Shown here in pieces: positions 35,701 to 44,600 of a stretch of 46,001 nt of DNA (position 1 is its first letter; each line of letters begins with the position of its first letter). A program made the position numbers and the translations under genes. Source of the stretch: Candidatus Iainarchaeum sp. (lineage in GTDB: Archaea > Iainarchaeota > Iainarchaeia > Iainarchaeales > DTGL01); NCBI GenBank assembly GCA_021163505.1, contig JAGGVE010000004.1, positions 1-46,001 of the forward strand. The letters are read 5' to 3'. Below the pieces are notes generated by a model. It had not been told where the DNA came from and searched no databases. It worked only from the letters and a program-made list of their open reading frames with translations.

Positions 35701-38700
35701 AAGCTACCGAACTAGAGGTAAGTGAGGCTAGCGTAAAGATAAAGGATAAATTTGGAGCAACTCTTGTAAGCACAAGTACTACATCGCGAGGCTTAGCAGA
35801 GATTACGTTGCCTGCATTAATGCCTGCTGATGTCATTTATTTAGTTGTTGAGAAACCAGACTATGCTGAATTCACGAAAGAAATAAGAGTTGATGAGAAG
35901 GTGCTCAAGATAGAGCCTGAAAAAATAGGCATTCAGCTCAATGTGCATACAAAACCTCTGGATTCCGTTACCGTAAGGCTTCTAAACGAAACAGAGATGG
36001 AGCTGAAGGTTGAATCTATCGAGCTTAGGGGCGACTTCTTAGGTTTAATAGATAATGAAAAGGTGCACGATTGGCTGACTTCAGAATACTTCGGGAGAAC
36101 TATTGCTGCAAGAGACAAGCTTGATATTGCTCTTAAGGTGCAGCTTAGCGATTTGGGAAAGCTCCTGAACGAAAGCAAGCAGCTATCTGGAAAGCTTATT
36201 ATCGTTGTTTCAAGTGCTGGGCAAAGCTGGCTCGCGGAGAGAGACGTTGATATAACTATTGGCTTAGGTGGTGAAGTGGACAATCCTGCCTGCCTAATTT
36301 TAAGTATAAATGAGTGGAAAGCTGCAACGAAAAGCAACGAGGTAAGAACAGATTTCACAATAGTAAACACCTGCACACTAAACGGAAAACCTATAAAGCT
36401 CCAGAATCTAAGTGCAAAGATTGAATGGCAAAGCAACCAGCTTGGCGACTATTATATAGAAATGGGCGAAAATACCATTGAGTTGCGCGGAGCATACTTC
36501 AAAGTGCTCAGGGGCACAATAAATGAAGAAGAAGAGCTGCCCGCAATGTTAACATTTGCTCCAGATGGCGGTGTGACAGGTAAAGCCCAAGCAACGATAA
36601 CTATAAGCGCTGAACACCCAACGCAGGGTGGGAAAGAAGTACTAACTGCTTCAATACAGACCGAGATAGATATTATAAGCCTTGATAACTGCGTGAGGTT
36701 TGATAAAGACCTTGTGAGAGTAAAGCCCGGTGAAGAGGGAAGCTTCACTATAGAAACTAAGGACTGTGGTGCAGCAGTTGACTTCATGTTAGACACTGAA
36801 TTGGCGCTCGCTGAGAAGGAATTTACTCTACAATCCTCAGATTCGAAACAGGTTACCATTTTAGGTGGCGAATACATTCCGGGGCAGTATCCAATCTACG
36901 TGAAGACGCGTAGTGTAGGAGAAAGCGAATACTCCATAAAGAAATTGATAAGGGTAATAATGGAACCAGAAGGCTGCCTGCGATTGAACCGCTATGAATA
37001 CGATATCTATGATGATCCAAACGACCCTTACGATGGCTTCGACGTCGGAAAGCTTATAAATGAATGCTACAAAAAGAAAGAAAACATTACAATAAGCTTC
37101 GATGAGCGCAATTGGCTTGAAGCAATGAAAACAGGTGCTGTCTGGGCAATAGTTGGTTTTATCTATGGTGGCATTCAGTCGGTAAGGCATGGCAAGGACT
37201 TCTTTGGGTTCCCGTTGCCTTCTACTGTCTGCGAGGAAGCTGGTTATGAATACTGCGGCGCAAAGATGGAGTGTAAAGGAGAGAAAATAAAGGTTGTAAA
37301 TAATGTAACGTGCTGTGCTTCTGAGTGCATAGCTGAGGAAGTAGACGTCAAAGAAAAAATCTGTGCTAAGAAAGGAGCTCGCTACTGCGGCTTCGGTAAC
37401 TGTCCAGAAGGCAAGGAAAAGATAGTTGAAGGTGTGAAGTGTTGCACAGATAAATGCATAACTGAACAGTTGTTAGAGAATAGCGATGCTAAATGTAAGG
37501 ATGTTAACGAAAACTACGACTTCTGCTCGGTGCCGCCATTTTCGGATGTAGAAGAGATATGTCCAGCGCAGTATGGTTATGAACGCGTTGGTGATATTTG
37601 GTGCTGTAGAGGACCTTGTCAGAAAGCCCAGCCGTCTTTGTTTGAAGAGATATGTAAAAATCCAGGTAGCGGCGAGGGGCCTTTCTATTATTGTAATCCA
37701 ACACTAGGGGAGAGCTGTCCTTCTGAGGATAAAATCGTGAACGTTTCGGGTGTTGCTTGCTGCACGGTAGAATGTGTCGGCGGAGCAACTGGAACAGAGA
37801 CTCCAAATGAATCCAAACTAAGCCCGGAAAATGCACTGTCAGCATGCCAGCAGGCAAACCCAACATATACTTACTGCAATCCTGCTGCAAACCTTACTTG
37901 TAAAGCGCTACCTGGCGCTGAACTCAACCCAATAGTTGAAGTCACCTATGTAAATGATGCTACTGGGGAGGAGATTCCAATAAATTGCTGTGATACTCGC
38001 TATGGTCAGTGCGTAGCTGAAACAACCCAACCTGCAAAAACTGGAGAAATGTCGCCTGCGGATACGCAAGAAAGCTTAACCTGCTATAATGAAGGAATGG
38101 GCCCATATTGCCCAAAGCGCGAAGGCATGGAAAGCTTCTGCGAGAACCAAGCTGATGGCACAACTGCATTACCGATAATGACTAATGGTGTTCCATGCTG
38201 TCCAAAAGGGTTCAACTGTGAGTATGCGCAGGCTGGAAGCAATACTTACGTTAGCGGTGATGCTGTAGTACAGATAGGCGCTCCGTGCCCAAAAGCCGGC
38301 TATGGTGTGCAATGTCCAATAGAAGGAACATGTTCAAGCACATATTGCGGAAACTGCATTAAAAACCCCAGAAAACCTTTAAAAGTGTCGACTACGTATT
38401 GCTGCCCCTACTCCAGCTACAATAAGTGCATTCTTCCAGACGGCCGCGAGGTTGTTGAAGGTCAGACTTATACACAAGCAGCAACGCAAACACAAACACC
38501 AGGAAACGCAGCGAGCACTCAATACACATATTCAAATGAACAGATCTGTGCGCAACCAAGCCTAATAGACCCGCGATGGCCGGCTGGTGTGTATAATTAC
38601 TACTATTGTCACTCTGGCGAAGAATGTAGTGGAAGTCCTGTAAAAATATATTATAACGGAGATTATTCACAAGGATACGTTGAGTGTTGCGATGGCGCTT

Positions 38701-41672
38701 GTGTTCCAAAAGGTTCAGCAAGCACCAGCTTAATGCCAAGAAGCATAACTGGCACGACCACTGGTACGCAAACAACTACCACAACAGGCACTGGCTGCCC
38801 AGAAGGCCTTATGTGTTTGCCAAAAGAGGATGGTAGCTCTGGCACGGAAATCACAATAGATCCTATAACAGGAGAATATACGATTAGCTGTGCAACTGAA
38901 TGCGTTACTCCGGAAGAATATGAGAGAAGAACAAATCCTGAATGGCAGAGTACCAAAGAGAGCGAATTAACTGACGCACAGATATGCGAGCAAAAAGGTT
39001 ATCTGTATTGTGAGCCGGGCTATAGTTGCATGTGCACCGGCGCTGTTTGTACAGCTAATCCTAACGTTACTGTTGAATATAATGGTCGCACAGTAAACTG
39101 CTGTGATCCTTTAAAGCATGGGGAATGTGTAGCCAGTGGCGCATCATCTGCTCCAGCGGCCACATTACCAAAAGCTCCAGCAGGCTTCCTAGCTATAACC
39201 GATATAGGCAGTTTACTTGGCAAATCGTTCGATATATTTGGGGAAATAACGAATATTGAAGACCCATGGACAGGAGCTTTGATTGGCTTTGTTGCAGGAA
39301 CGCTCTTCAAGTACTGGGAACAGAGCAAGAATGTTGGTGAATTTCCAGTGACTGTTGCAGTGAAAGACCTTGTGATAAATTCAGTGAAGATAATAATGCC
39401 AAAAGGCCTTGAAGAGGAAGAGGAAACGCTAATAAGCGTTGAGATGCGCGAATCCAAGGTAGAAAGCACTACAGAGAATCCATTAGGCATAGAGGAAACT
39501 GAGCTCATATTCAAGAACAATGGAATAAGTCAGGAAGAGCCCTATAAGCCTATCTATAGGGTGCTTAAGGTTGAGGGTGAGCGCTTAGATTATAACACGG
39601 AGTACTTTATAGACAGCAAGAAAAAAGCGCAGAAGATGCGCGAAATGGAGCCTACTGTCAAGAGTCGTGAGCCCTTCACGCAAAAATTCCATCTGCAGTT
39701 TAACGCTTACAAGCCGAAGCCAACGGATATTGTTGTAAGGCCTGAAACGAGCTGCAAGATTGGTAACTTGATAGGTTCTACGGGCAAAAATGCTTTGCCT
39801 AAAGTTAAGTTCAAGTGGAACTGGCGCGATATAGAGATCAATGAATGTGATGAAGGAGGCAACGAAACATATTGTGATGCAGTACAATTCAGCATAGAGC
39901 TCCTCAAGAAGATACATAAAGTTGATGAGCTGCTAAGAGGGCAGCAGGTTAACTGCCCGTCTGCAGAGGGCATACTCAGCGAAAAAACACAAAGTCTAGA
40001 TGAACTAAAGCTTGATGTTGCTCTAACCAGAATAAAGATTGAAAAGAGCGGAAAGAATGCAAAGGTAATAGGCACTATCGAGAGCAATAACAACAAAGAG
40101 ATGACTGTCAATGTAGTAATAACTCTGCAAAAGGATGGAAGCACTGAAACAATTGCCTGCCCGGAAGGAGCGGAAAAAGCGGTGAAGGTTATAAGCAAAG
40201 AAGAGGTTTCCTGTACATTCAACGATTTGAGTGATGGTTTATACACTGCCAGAATAACAATCTATCCACAGCTCAATACTTGCGAATCAGAATGTAAGAA
40301 TGAAAATACTGGCAATGATGTGCTGTTCACAAAGCTTCTTGTTGGTGGCGCAGCAGGCGTATTCGAAAAGTGCGAACCTTACAGCACAGATCGCCTGGAA
40401 GAGTTTATAGCAGCTAACCCGAACAACACCAACCTTAAGAAAGCCTTGGAGCTCGTAAGCTTCAATGCTTATCTTATAAAAGATGGCTATACTCTGGACT
40501 TCAGAAAAGACTTCCATGAGTTCAGCGAGGCTAAAGACTTCTTCAATGCACCAACATGGTATAAAGGCGAATCAGGTCTGGGCAAATACTTTGTAAACCC
40601 GGAGTTGCTTGAGTTTAAGTCGCCATTCTTAAGGCCTGAGTTTGGTTATCTGCCAGCAGGCAAATACCATGTGAGAATAAATATCACTTATGATAACGAC
40701 AGCTGGTGCTTGTTTGATGAGACCACACCAGATGCAAAGATTGAGATTTATTTAGAGCGTTTAGCAACGCCGGAGCCTGATTCGGTATTCTATTATCTGC
40801 CATTTGATGGTTTAATCGGCGTTGATAGCGAGAACGGCAGGCAAGGGTATGGAATAAACTTCAGACAGGAGTCAGAGCAAAGCATATTAATAAATGAAGA
40901 TATTTCGCAGCCTGTTAGAACAACTACAATCGCAAACTCAACCCCAATTCCAGGCGGCTGGCTTTACGCAAAAGAAGTTCAAAACTTTAAGACTCTGAAC
41001 AACGATATGCGCGGCGTGCTCTTAGATATAGAGAGGGGCTCAGAAGATACTTATATGGTGTTCAGTCCAAGCAGAGCAACGCCGGTGATATTGCATATCA
41101 CTGGTGGAAATAGAAGAAAGGCCTATGCGTTCTACCAAGTTACTGTAGATGGACAACCGCAACAAGGCTCAAGCTATTTAGCTACATGGACCGGCATAGG
41201 AAAAGGCTGTAGAGACTTCAGTGATGCAGAGGTCACAGAAACGTTCAATAATAGGCGCGATGTTAGAGGCGGCACAGGTAGAGTGAAATGTGCGGGCAGC
41301 TTCGGTACGCATCAATATGGCATAGAATGGTGCGATGTGAAGAGAAGGGGCAGCGTATTCCTTAAAACAGTGTTCTTCACGCCTCTGCGAAGCGCAAGCA
41401 TACTTGAGCTTGTAGAAGCTGCTGACGATGCCACATTCATAGCGCCAAATGGTACTGGAAAGCAGATAGAGTTAAGCGGTATAACAGGCCTGAACATTAC
41501 CTCTGTGGAGAAGATCTTGGAGCTTGTTGAGCAAGAAAAAGTTTGTGTTGCGGGTGTAGGCAACAGCGTTAAAGCCACATTCTTCTGGAACCCAAAGAAT
41601 TTAATAGATTCAACGCTTTCTAATATAGTGGAAAGCGTACCACAGCAGTGCATAGCGCCAGAAGCCAGCTGA
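32796..41672 (+). CDS. Giant surface protein C (2958 aa): six Ig-like repeats, core module, 9-unit Cys-rich array, WNP-ending tail
   Basis: A cytoplasmic helix (LKDLYYHLEDKYYDLIDR) leads to a TM at about 46-65. Six CnaB-like repeats follow, the second with C189 and C218. The core (about 613-880) has FGLHIRTG at 657-664, RDP at 759-761 and C792-x4-C797. A seventh repeat, then Cys-bearing sandwich domains starting at C1166. Residues about 1479-2113 form a Cys-rich array of nine divergent units (own entry), flanked by two similar short hydrophobic TG-rich segments. Further on are the YCDAVQF motif (C2360) and a C-terminal domain with WNP at 2931-2933, both shared with B. GAGG lies 8 nt before the ATG. 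The long AT-rich gap before it (101 nt) may hold a promoter. Giant D follows after 12 nt. Confidence 0.9.
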   Translation: MGILQSLKDLYYHLEDKYYDLIDRISTRIPIYKVTDAIDKVVPSFALLLLIIAVLIGYVLISFTPAIMPKKAEISVLVEYRDRYGAKYPLEGASVTIINGELSTTIDTNEDGMLSTPYYAKIGDVIQISIAKDGFKPKPYSTELEVDSEIEHIHVVLDEIIKFKDVRFRLVDEDGNPIANKFVSLSFECGNDAEAPADIETMTDYTGLVEVNDVPIECDPLLVSVSAKGYEALVREPVRDGSAIVLKPKEELKPPEEKGRIIVSVLFKGEPVTDPIAVELYKDTGAAPMFMEYKTTDNGQVIFEVLAGTYKVKTRATQKYDSAESNFITVGADEYRTVTLEIRERIIGHIKLKVIDEANEEPLKDVRVTLMKESTQVAFDETDENGYVQFNLTKDESFTVVIDHPEYCLARLTDVRKSDSVIEVKLKKYTGDCGGVLIAKVVDEDDNPIANAMVGIFDEKGNSLGWAERITDINGEAEFKGLRAGKYKFFAYKGYGSGWSDVVEYRVREAVEERATIVLHIPKATIELRVVNYDSEPLPFSDVTLKNADTDKLLAGPVKVEDLNGKISFTVDAGIPFYAYITNPQYASYSTEAITLKPNEQRFMQVVLEPKRISGEIKVDFLGLFKGDKTASVVAAGKEYIAKFRLSVPEQANYQKFGLHIRTGKYNMMEKDFIYIKDVYAPGKPNIIRGTSFNPGQGITYDTQFLSADGSKWVNLEWASGRTGTIYVNARIKIKKTAVEEELPIFWRAWAVKENKVIRDPVDYSLGDTASEQDLYARAYKRTFQVGMEKLCTDKWCVSLKILDIENDIAEYVDETYSAKVGKEYKLSFSILNNSPYETDTFDNVQLKILNSEKNITFKEYEIIGDTITQGTANANETSYIKIGNLPRNKEVRGEITFVPNAAMAGTIMIRLHDPARHAHIFEKEILVDIAAANEFIVEFKTASEEFAAEPPLLPSGIENTVVIRVRDKATELEVSEASVKIKDKFGATLVSTSTTSRGLAEITLPALMPADVIYLVVEKPDYAEFTKEIRVDEKVLKIEPEKIGIQLNVHTKPLDSVTVRLLNETEMELKVESIELRGDFLGLIDNEKVHDWLTSEYFGRTIAARDKLDIALKVQLSDLGKLLNESKQLSGKLIIVVSSAGQSWLAERDVDITIGLGGEVDNPACLILSINEWKAATKSNEVRTDFTIVNTCTLNGKPIKLQNLSAKIEWQSNQLGDYYIEMGENTIELRGAYFKVLRGTINEEEELPAMLTFAPDGGVTGKAQATITISAEHPTQGGKEVLTASIQTEIDIISLDNCVRFDKDLVRVKPGEEGSFTIETKDCGAAVDFMLDTELALAEKEFTLQSSDSKQVTILGGEYIPGQYPIYVKTRSVGESEYSIKKLIRVIMEPEGCLRLNRYEYDIYDDPNDPYDGFDVGKLINECYKKKENITISFDERNWLEAMKTGAVWAIVGFIYGGIQSVRHGKDFFGFPLPSTVCEEAGYEYCGAKMECKGEKIKVVNNVTCCASECIAEEVDVKEKICAKKGARYCGFGNCPEGKEKIVEGVKCCTDKCITEQLLENSDAKCKDVNENYDFCSVPPFSDVEEICPAQYGYERVGDIWCCRGPCQKAQPSLFEEICKNPGSGEGPFYYCNPTLGESCPSEDKIVNVSGVACCTVECVGGATGTETPNESKLSPENALSACQQANPTYTYCNPAANLTCKALPGAELNPIVEVTYVNDATGEEIPINCCDTRYGQCVAETTQPAKTGEMSPADTQESLTCYNEGMGPYCPKREGMESFCENQADGTTALPIMTNGVPCCPKGFNCEYAQAGSNTYVSGDAVVQIGAPCPKAGYGVQCPIEGTCSSTYCGNCIKNPRKPLKVSTTYCCPYSSYNKCILPDGREVVEGQTYTQAATQTQTPGNAASTQYTYSNEQICAQPSLIDPRWPAGVYNYYYCHSGEECSGSPVKIYYNGDYSQGYVECCDGACVPKGSASTSLMPRSITGTTTGTQTTTTTGTGCPEGLMCLPKEDGSSGTEITIDPITGEYTISCATECVTPEEYERRTNPEWQSTKESELTDAQICEQKGYLYCEPGYSCMCTGAVCTANPNVTVEYNGRTVNCCDPLKHGECVASGASSAPAATLPKAPAGFLAITDIGSLLGKSFDIFGEITNIEDPWTGALIGFVAGTLFKYWEQSKNVGEFPVTVAVKDLVINSVKIIMPKGLEEEEETLISVEMRESKVESTTENPLGIEETELIFKNNGISQEEPYKPIYRVLKVEGERLDYNTEYFIDSKKKAQKMREMEPTVKSREPFTQKFHLQFNAYKPKPTDIVVRPETSCKIGNLIGSTGKNALPKVKFKWNWRDIEINECDEGGNETYCDAVQFSIELLKKIHKVDELLRGQQVNCPSAEGILSEKTQSLDELKLDVALTRIKIEKSGKNAKVIGTIESNNNKEMTVNVVITLQKDGSTETIACPEGAEKAVKVISKEEVSCTFNDLSDGLYTARITIYPQLNTCESECKNENTGNDVLFTKLLVGGAAGVFEKCEPYSTDRLEEFIAANPNNTNLKKALELVSFNAYLIKDGYTLDFRKDFHEFSEAKDFFNAPTWYKGESGLGKYFVNPELLEFKSPFLRPEFGYLPAGKYHVRINITYDNDSWCLFDETTPDAKIEIYLERLATPEPDSVFYYLPFDGLIGVDSENGRQGYGINFRQESEQSILINEDISQPVRTTTIANSTPIPGGWLYAKEVQNFKTLNNDMRGVLLDIERGSEDTYMVFSPSRATPVILHITGGNRRKAYAFYQVTVDGQPQQGSSYLATWTGIGKGCRDFSDAEVTETFNNRRDVRGGTGRVKCAGSFGTHQYGIEWCDVKRRGSVFLKTVFFTPLRSASILELVEAADDATFIAPNGTGKQIELSGITGLNITSVEKILELVEQEKVCVAGVGNSVKATFFWNPKNLIDSTLSNIVESVPQQCIAPEAS
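37230..39140 (+). repeat. Array of about nine divergent Cys-rich units inside giant C
   Basis: Each unit of 40-80 residues follows the order C, then [YF]C, then C, then CC, then C, e.g. YCGFGNCPEGKEKIVEG then KCC and KC. Spacing between cysteines varies, but the double Cys and the aromatic-Cys pair recur in nearly every unit. This six-Cys pattern recalls disulphide-rich knottin- or EGF-like modules of other archaeal surface proteins. The repeats are at protein level; the DNA is too diverged to be a recent tandem duplication. Confidence 0.75.
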
Positions 41673-41684
41673 AGGTGATAGCCT

Positions 41685-44600
41685 GTGTCCATAAAGGATA
41701 ACCTGACAGATTTTTGGGAAACGGTAAAGGAGTCTTACTATGATTTGGAAGAAAAGATTGGGTTTCCTCCCATATTGCTTCTGCTTGCGCTACTTGTGGT
41801 AGTACTGCTATATTTCTTATTTTTTGTTCCAAAAGAGCCTATTCAGCCAAAGGAGGTAGAGCTCACTGTCTTTTTTAAAGACGAGGAAGGCAACGCTTTA
41901 CCTGATTTAGAAGTAAATGTTTCTGTAGATGGTAATATTATCAAAAAGTTCACTAACTCGAGAGGCGCTGTTGTAATTGAAGTAAAACCCAACTCCGAAA
42001 TTGTTGTTTCTGTGGATAGTGCAAATTACGAAAGCATCAGCAAAACATTTTTTATTGGAGAAAATAACAGAACAGAAACAATAACGCTAAAGCTCAAAAC
42101 CAAACCCTTGGAAAAAAGAACCCTGCGCTTTGAAGATGAGAAAGGTTTAATAAAAGGAAAGAAAATAAGGGCAAAGATTAGCTGTGCCAATAAGGCGATT
42201 CCTCCGTGGTATGAAGAAGACACTGATATGGATGGCATAATAGAAGTAACGCTGCCCTTAAACTGTGGTGAAATAAGCGTTGATGCTGAAATCGAAGGTT
42301 ATGAAAGGCAGGAAGCGGCACACATGAAAGGCAGCGAGATTTTACTATTTTTCAAAAAGATTGAACCACCAAAAGGGAATCTGCGTATTAGGGTGGTTGA
42401 TGAAGAGCAAAACCTTATTTTGAATAAAAACATAAAAGTGTCTATTGAAAAAGACGGTGAGCGCGATTATAAATTCACGCAAGGGTATGGAATAGTAGAT
42501 TTTAAGAATCTTTTAGTCGGTACATACAACATCTATGTAAGCGATCCTTCTGGTGACTATGCAGCAAGTCGTATGGTAGCAGAGGTAATCGCGAAGCAAA
42601 CGGTTGAAGTTACTATAGAAATGAAAAAGGCAATAAAGGCAGTACTTAAAGTAAAGGTTATTGACCGAAACACAGGAGTTGCGATTGAAGGGGCAACAGT
42701 AAAACTAATGGAAAACTATGAAACTGTTGATGAGAGAACAACCTCTGAAAATGGGCTTGTAGAGTTTGCAATCTTTGATCTTAAAGATTATAGCGTAATC
42801 GCAAAGAAAGAAGGCGGCATTGGCACTGGCTACTTTGCAAAAAGCGTTGATGTAAACGCTGCTGACCTGAACTCGCTTATAACAATAGAGCTTGAGAAAA
42901 TAACACAAGAAAATAGTGGAAAAACAATTGTAAAGGTAATCGATGAGGATGGCAGGCCAGTCAAGGATGCAAAGGTAATGTTCCGCTATAAGGAAACAGA
43001 AGCAATTGTTGAGCTCAATTCTGAGCAGAATTATAAACTAACCGATGCGAATGGGACTGCAATATTTTATCTGGGCACGATTGAGGAAGAAATATACCCT
43101 TATGCAATAAAGTATCCTGCAACTGGCGGCTCTGCAAACCAAGCAAAGCGAATAGACCCCTATGAAGAAAATCACTTTGAGGTATTAATGCACATAGGAG
43201 AGAGCACGCTCAATATAAAGGCGCTTAAGACTGATGGCACTTTGCTTGAAGAGAGCTACTTTGAGGTATTTTCAGCTACTGATGGTAGTTCCATATCAAA
43301 TGGAAAAATACCTATGGTGGACGGCACATACAGCTACAGTATCAAAGCAGATAAGAAGATCTACGTAGTTGTGAGTAAGGAAGGCTATCTTAGCTATGAA
43401 AGTGAAGAAATTGCACTATGGCCTGGCCAAAGCTATGAAATAAACGCGATTATGCGTAAAGTTGGCGAGGTGCGCGAACCGCTAATTGAATTTTTGGGAG
43501 CATTTAAAGGAGATGTGAAAGAGGAAGCGCTCAGAGCAAACAACGAGTATGAATTCAAATTCAATCTTGTCTTCCCAGATAACAATGATCTAGATAAGGC
43601 GGGCTTCCATTTCAGAGTTGGTGATAATAATAGCGTTGAGCTAGAACCGATGTTCATAAAGGATGTAAAAACTACTGCGGATGTGATAATAAAGGGAAAA
43701 ACGTACAGACCGAAGAAAGGCCAAGCACTAGAGGAATTAACTGAAAGTGATGCGAAGTGGGTTACATTAGAATGGATAAAGCCAAAAAGTGGCACATACA
43801 AAGTAAGCGTTGTTGTAAAAATAAGGCAAGCAGTATTTCCAAAAACAAAGCTTAGCTTCTATTATAGAAGTTATAGTGTAAAGGGCTCGCGCTATATAAG
43901 AAGTCCTGTTGATGCAGAGCTTGGCGAGCAGGAAAATACGCAGAGTAAAGATGCACTATATGCTGAATGCTTCTCAGCAACATATTTTGAAGGTTCAGAG
44001 CCACTATGCAGCGAAGCATTCTGCTATAAGGGCGACTGGCTTTATGATAAGCAAGAGGATATATTCTTAGAAAAGCCGTATTCACTAACTGTGCTTGGCG
44101 ATTATAATTTCCTATTCAGTATTATGAACAATTCTGTAAATGAATACAATGAAGTAAGGCTTGTGGTGAAAAATGTAACAAACAAAAAGAAAGACAACGC
44201 GCTTGATTTCGAAAAGGTCATATTCGAAGGCCCAGCCAAGCAAACAACTGAGCTAATCCCGGAAAATTCAGAATTCACAATTGAAAATATTGAAGGCTTT
44301 ACTTACACAAAGGAAATAAGCGCCAATATCAGGTTTAAAGCAAAGAAAGAAACAACCACAGGCATAGAAATTCAGCTAATAGCAGACAAACAGGTCGTAT
44401 TCTCTAAAGAGGTTGAATTTATAGTTTATTCTAATGACTTGCTGAATGTGAAAATAGAGCCAGAACGATTCATCCCTTTCAAAAAGCACACGCTAAAGGC
44501 AACTGTAGAGGACTCACAAGGAAATAAGATAAGTGATGCCTTGGTTAGGGTCATTAGAGAAACGCCTGATAATGTAAAGCAGGTTATGCATGCATTCACA

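Noticed and set aside
37230-39140. Repeat array as a possible CRISPR or DNA-level tandem repeat
   Set aside because: No identical direct repeats or regular spacers exist; the periodicity is only in the cysteine pattern of one continuous coding frame.
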